From Tretioscincus oriximinensis (lineage: Eukaryota > Chordata > Lepidosauria > Squamata > Gymnophthalmidae): DNA of 64,000 bases. Position numbers and translations under genes: made by a program. Positions 1-64,000 of this stretch are shown piece by piece (the first letter of the stretch is position 1; each line of letters opens with the position of its first letter). The notes under the pieces are model-generated. The model made no database searches. It was not told where the DNA came from and saw only the letters and a list, made by a program, of their open reading frames with translations. The stretch covers positions 6,935,799 to 6,999,798 of the forward strand of contig JAJVDF010000003.1 of assembly GCA_022410635.1 (NCBI GenBank). Direction: 5' to 3'.

Positions 1-338
1 CACCTGATGTTACCGCTTCCACCTCTGGTCACAGTCCAAGAAGGATAGGTAGTGAAGGATGTGGTGTTGGAGTCTGGTAAATGCTGGCGATGCTTGTTTG
101 GCTCCGAACAAATTCCAAATCAGGAAAGTACTTGCTNCCACGTAGCTGTTTTTGAGACTATTGAGTCTTGGACTGTTGGATATGGATGGGTGAGCTGCTA
201 TTCTTTGTAGCAGCAACAGGATTTGAGACAATGACTTTTCCAGAGTTGCATTCTGAGCTGGAACAGAAGAAGACCAGTGGCCTACCATGAAGCCAGTGGT
301 TTTATTCCAATTGGATTGTTTTTCCCTTTTCTTTGCAG
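1..338. other. Intron end upstream of E1
   Basis: Intronic sequence before the first exon. I recognise no repeat family in it. It contains one undetermined base at 137 and a normal pyrimidine-rich acceptor region just before 339. Confidence 0.7.
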
Positions 339-63852
<63,514 letters not shown>

Positions 63853-64000
63853 GTAGGTCTTTCTCTTCCTTCTGGCCTCTGCTATACAAATAGTTGTTTA
63901 GCTCATTTGGAACGTTTCCAGCTCTGGACAGCCTAATTTTTACGAGCTTAGTTATAAAGATGATGAGTCGTCTGGAAATCATGAGGAATCGTTGAAGGGT
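63853..64000. other. Start of the intron after E21
   Basis: The donor gtaggt at 63853 opens an intron that runs out of the window. No further exon is seen. Confidence 0.8.

Overview
The window is about 64 kb from inside one large vertebrate gene: dysferlin (DYSF), read on the + strand. Both ends of the gene lie outside the window. Twenty-one exons totalling 2,474 coding bases can be placed, each with GT/AG borders and matching reading phase. One of them is a 63-base alternative exon. Skipping it leaves 2,411 bases, about 804 codons. Counting outward from that exon (called 40a in human DYSF), the constitutive exons correspond to human exons 33 to 52 of 55. The missing 3' part would encode the last C2 strand, the membrane anchor and the C-terminus.

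The organism is a non-mammalian amniote, most likely a squamate reptile. The introns hold many CR1-type LINE 3' ends, L2-type LINE 3' ends, two families of tRNA-derived SINEs and two BovB/RTE LINE copies in opposite orientations. BovB together with CR1 and L2 is characteristic of lizards and snakes. The species cannot be fixed from this sequence.

Layout: 339-2990 encodes the second half of C2D. 8373-16969 encodes the linker after C2D, including two micro-exons of 30 and 27 bases. 17599-18042 encodes C2E. 19384-33187 covers the acidic C2E-C2F linker, with the alternative exon at 24611-24673 inside a 13.6 kb intron. 34617-50974 encodes the pre-C2F segment, C2F and the following linker. 51903-63852 encodes C2G. 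Dysferlin is a tail-anchored multi-C2 protein for Ca2+-dependent sarcolemma repair; in mammals the alternative exon carries a calpain cleavage site that releases a C-terminal mini-dysferlin.

The non-coding DNA is a layered record of transposition. It includes a probable solo LTR (5421-6134), a 354-bp hAT-like MITE with 8-bp target duplication inside an older palindromic repeat (18343-18696), an 868-bp Harbinger-like element with an internal tandem duplication (41150-42017) and a diverged relative inside a CR1 (about 61686-62088), a MITE split by a CR1 (48960-49286), an 80-bp mariner-like palindrome (26939-27018) and a compound cruciform-forming locus (60361-60816). No RNA gene, CRISPR array, operon or second protein-coding gene is supported. 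The most interesting coding observation is the reptile counterpart of exon 40a; the most interesting structural ones are the nested and palindromic elements.
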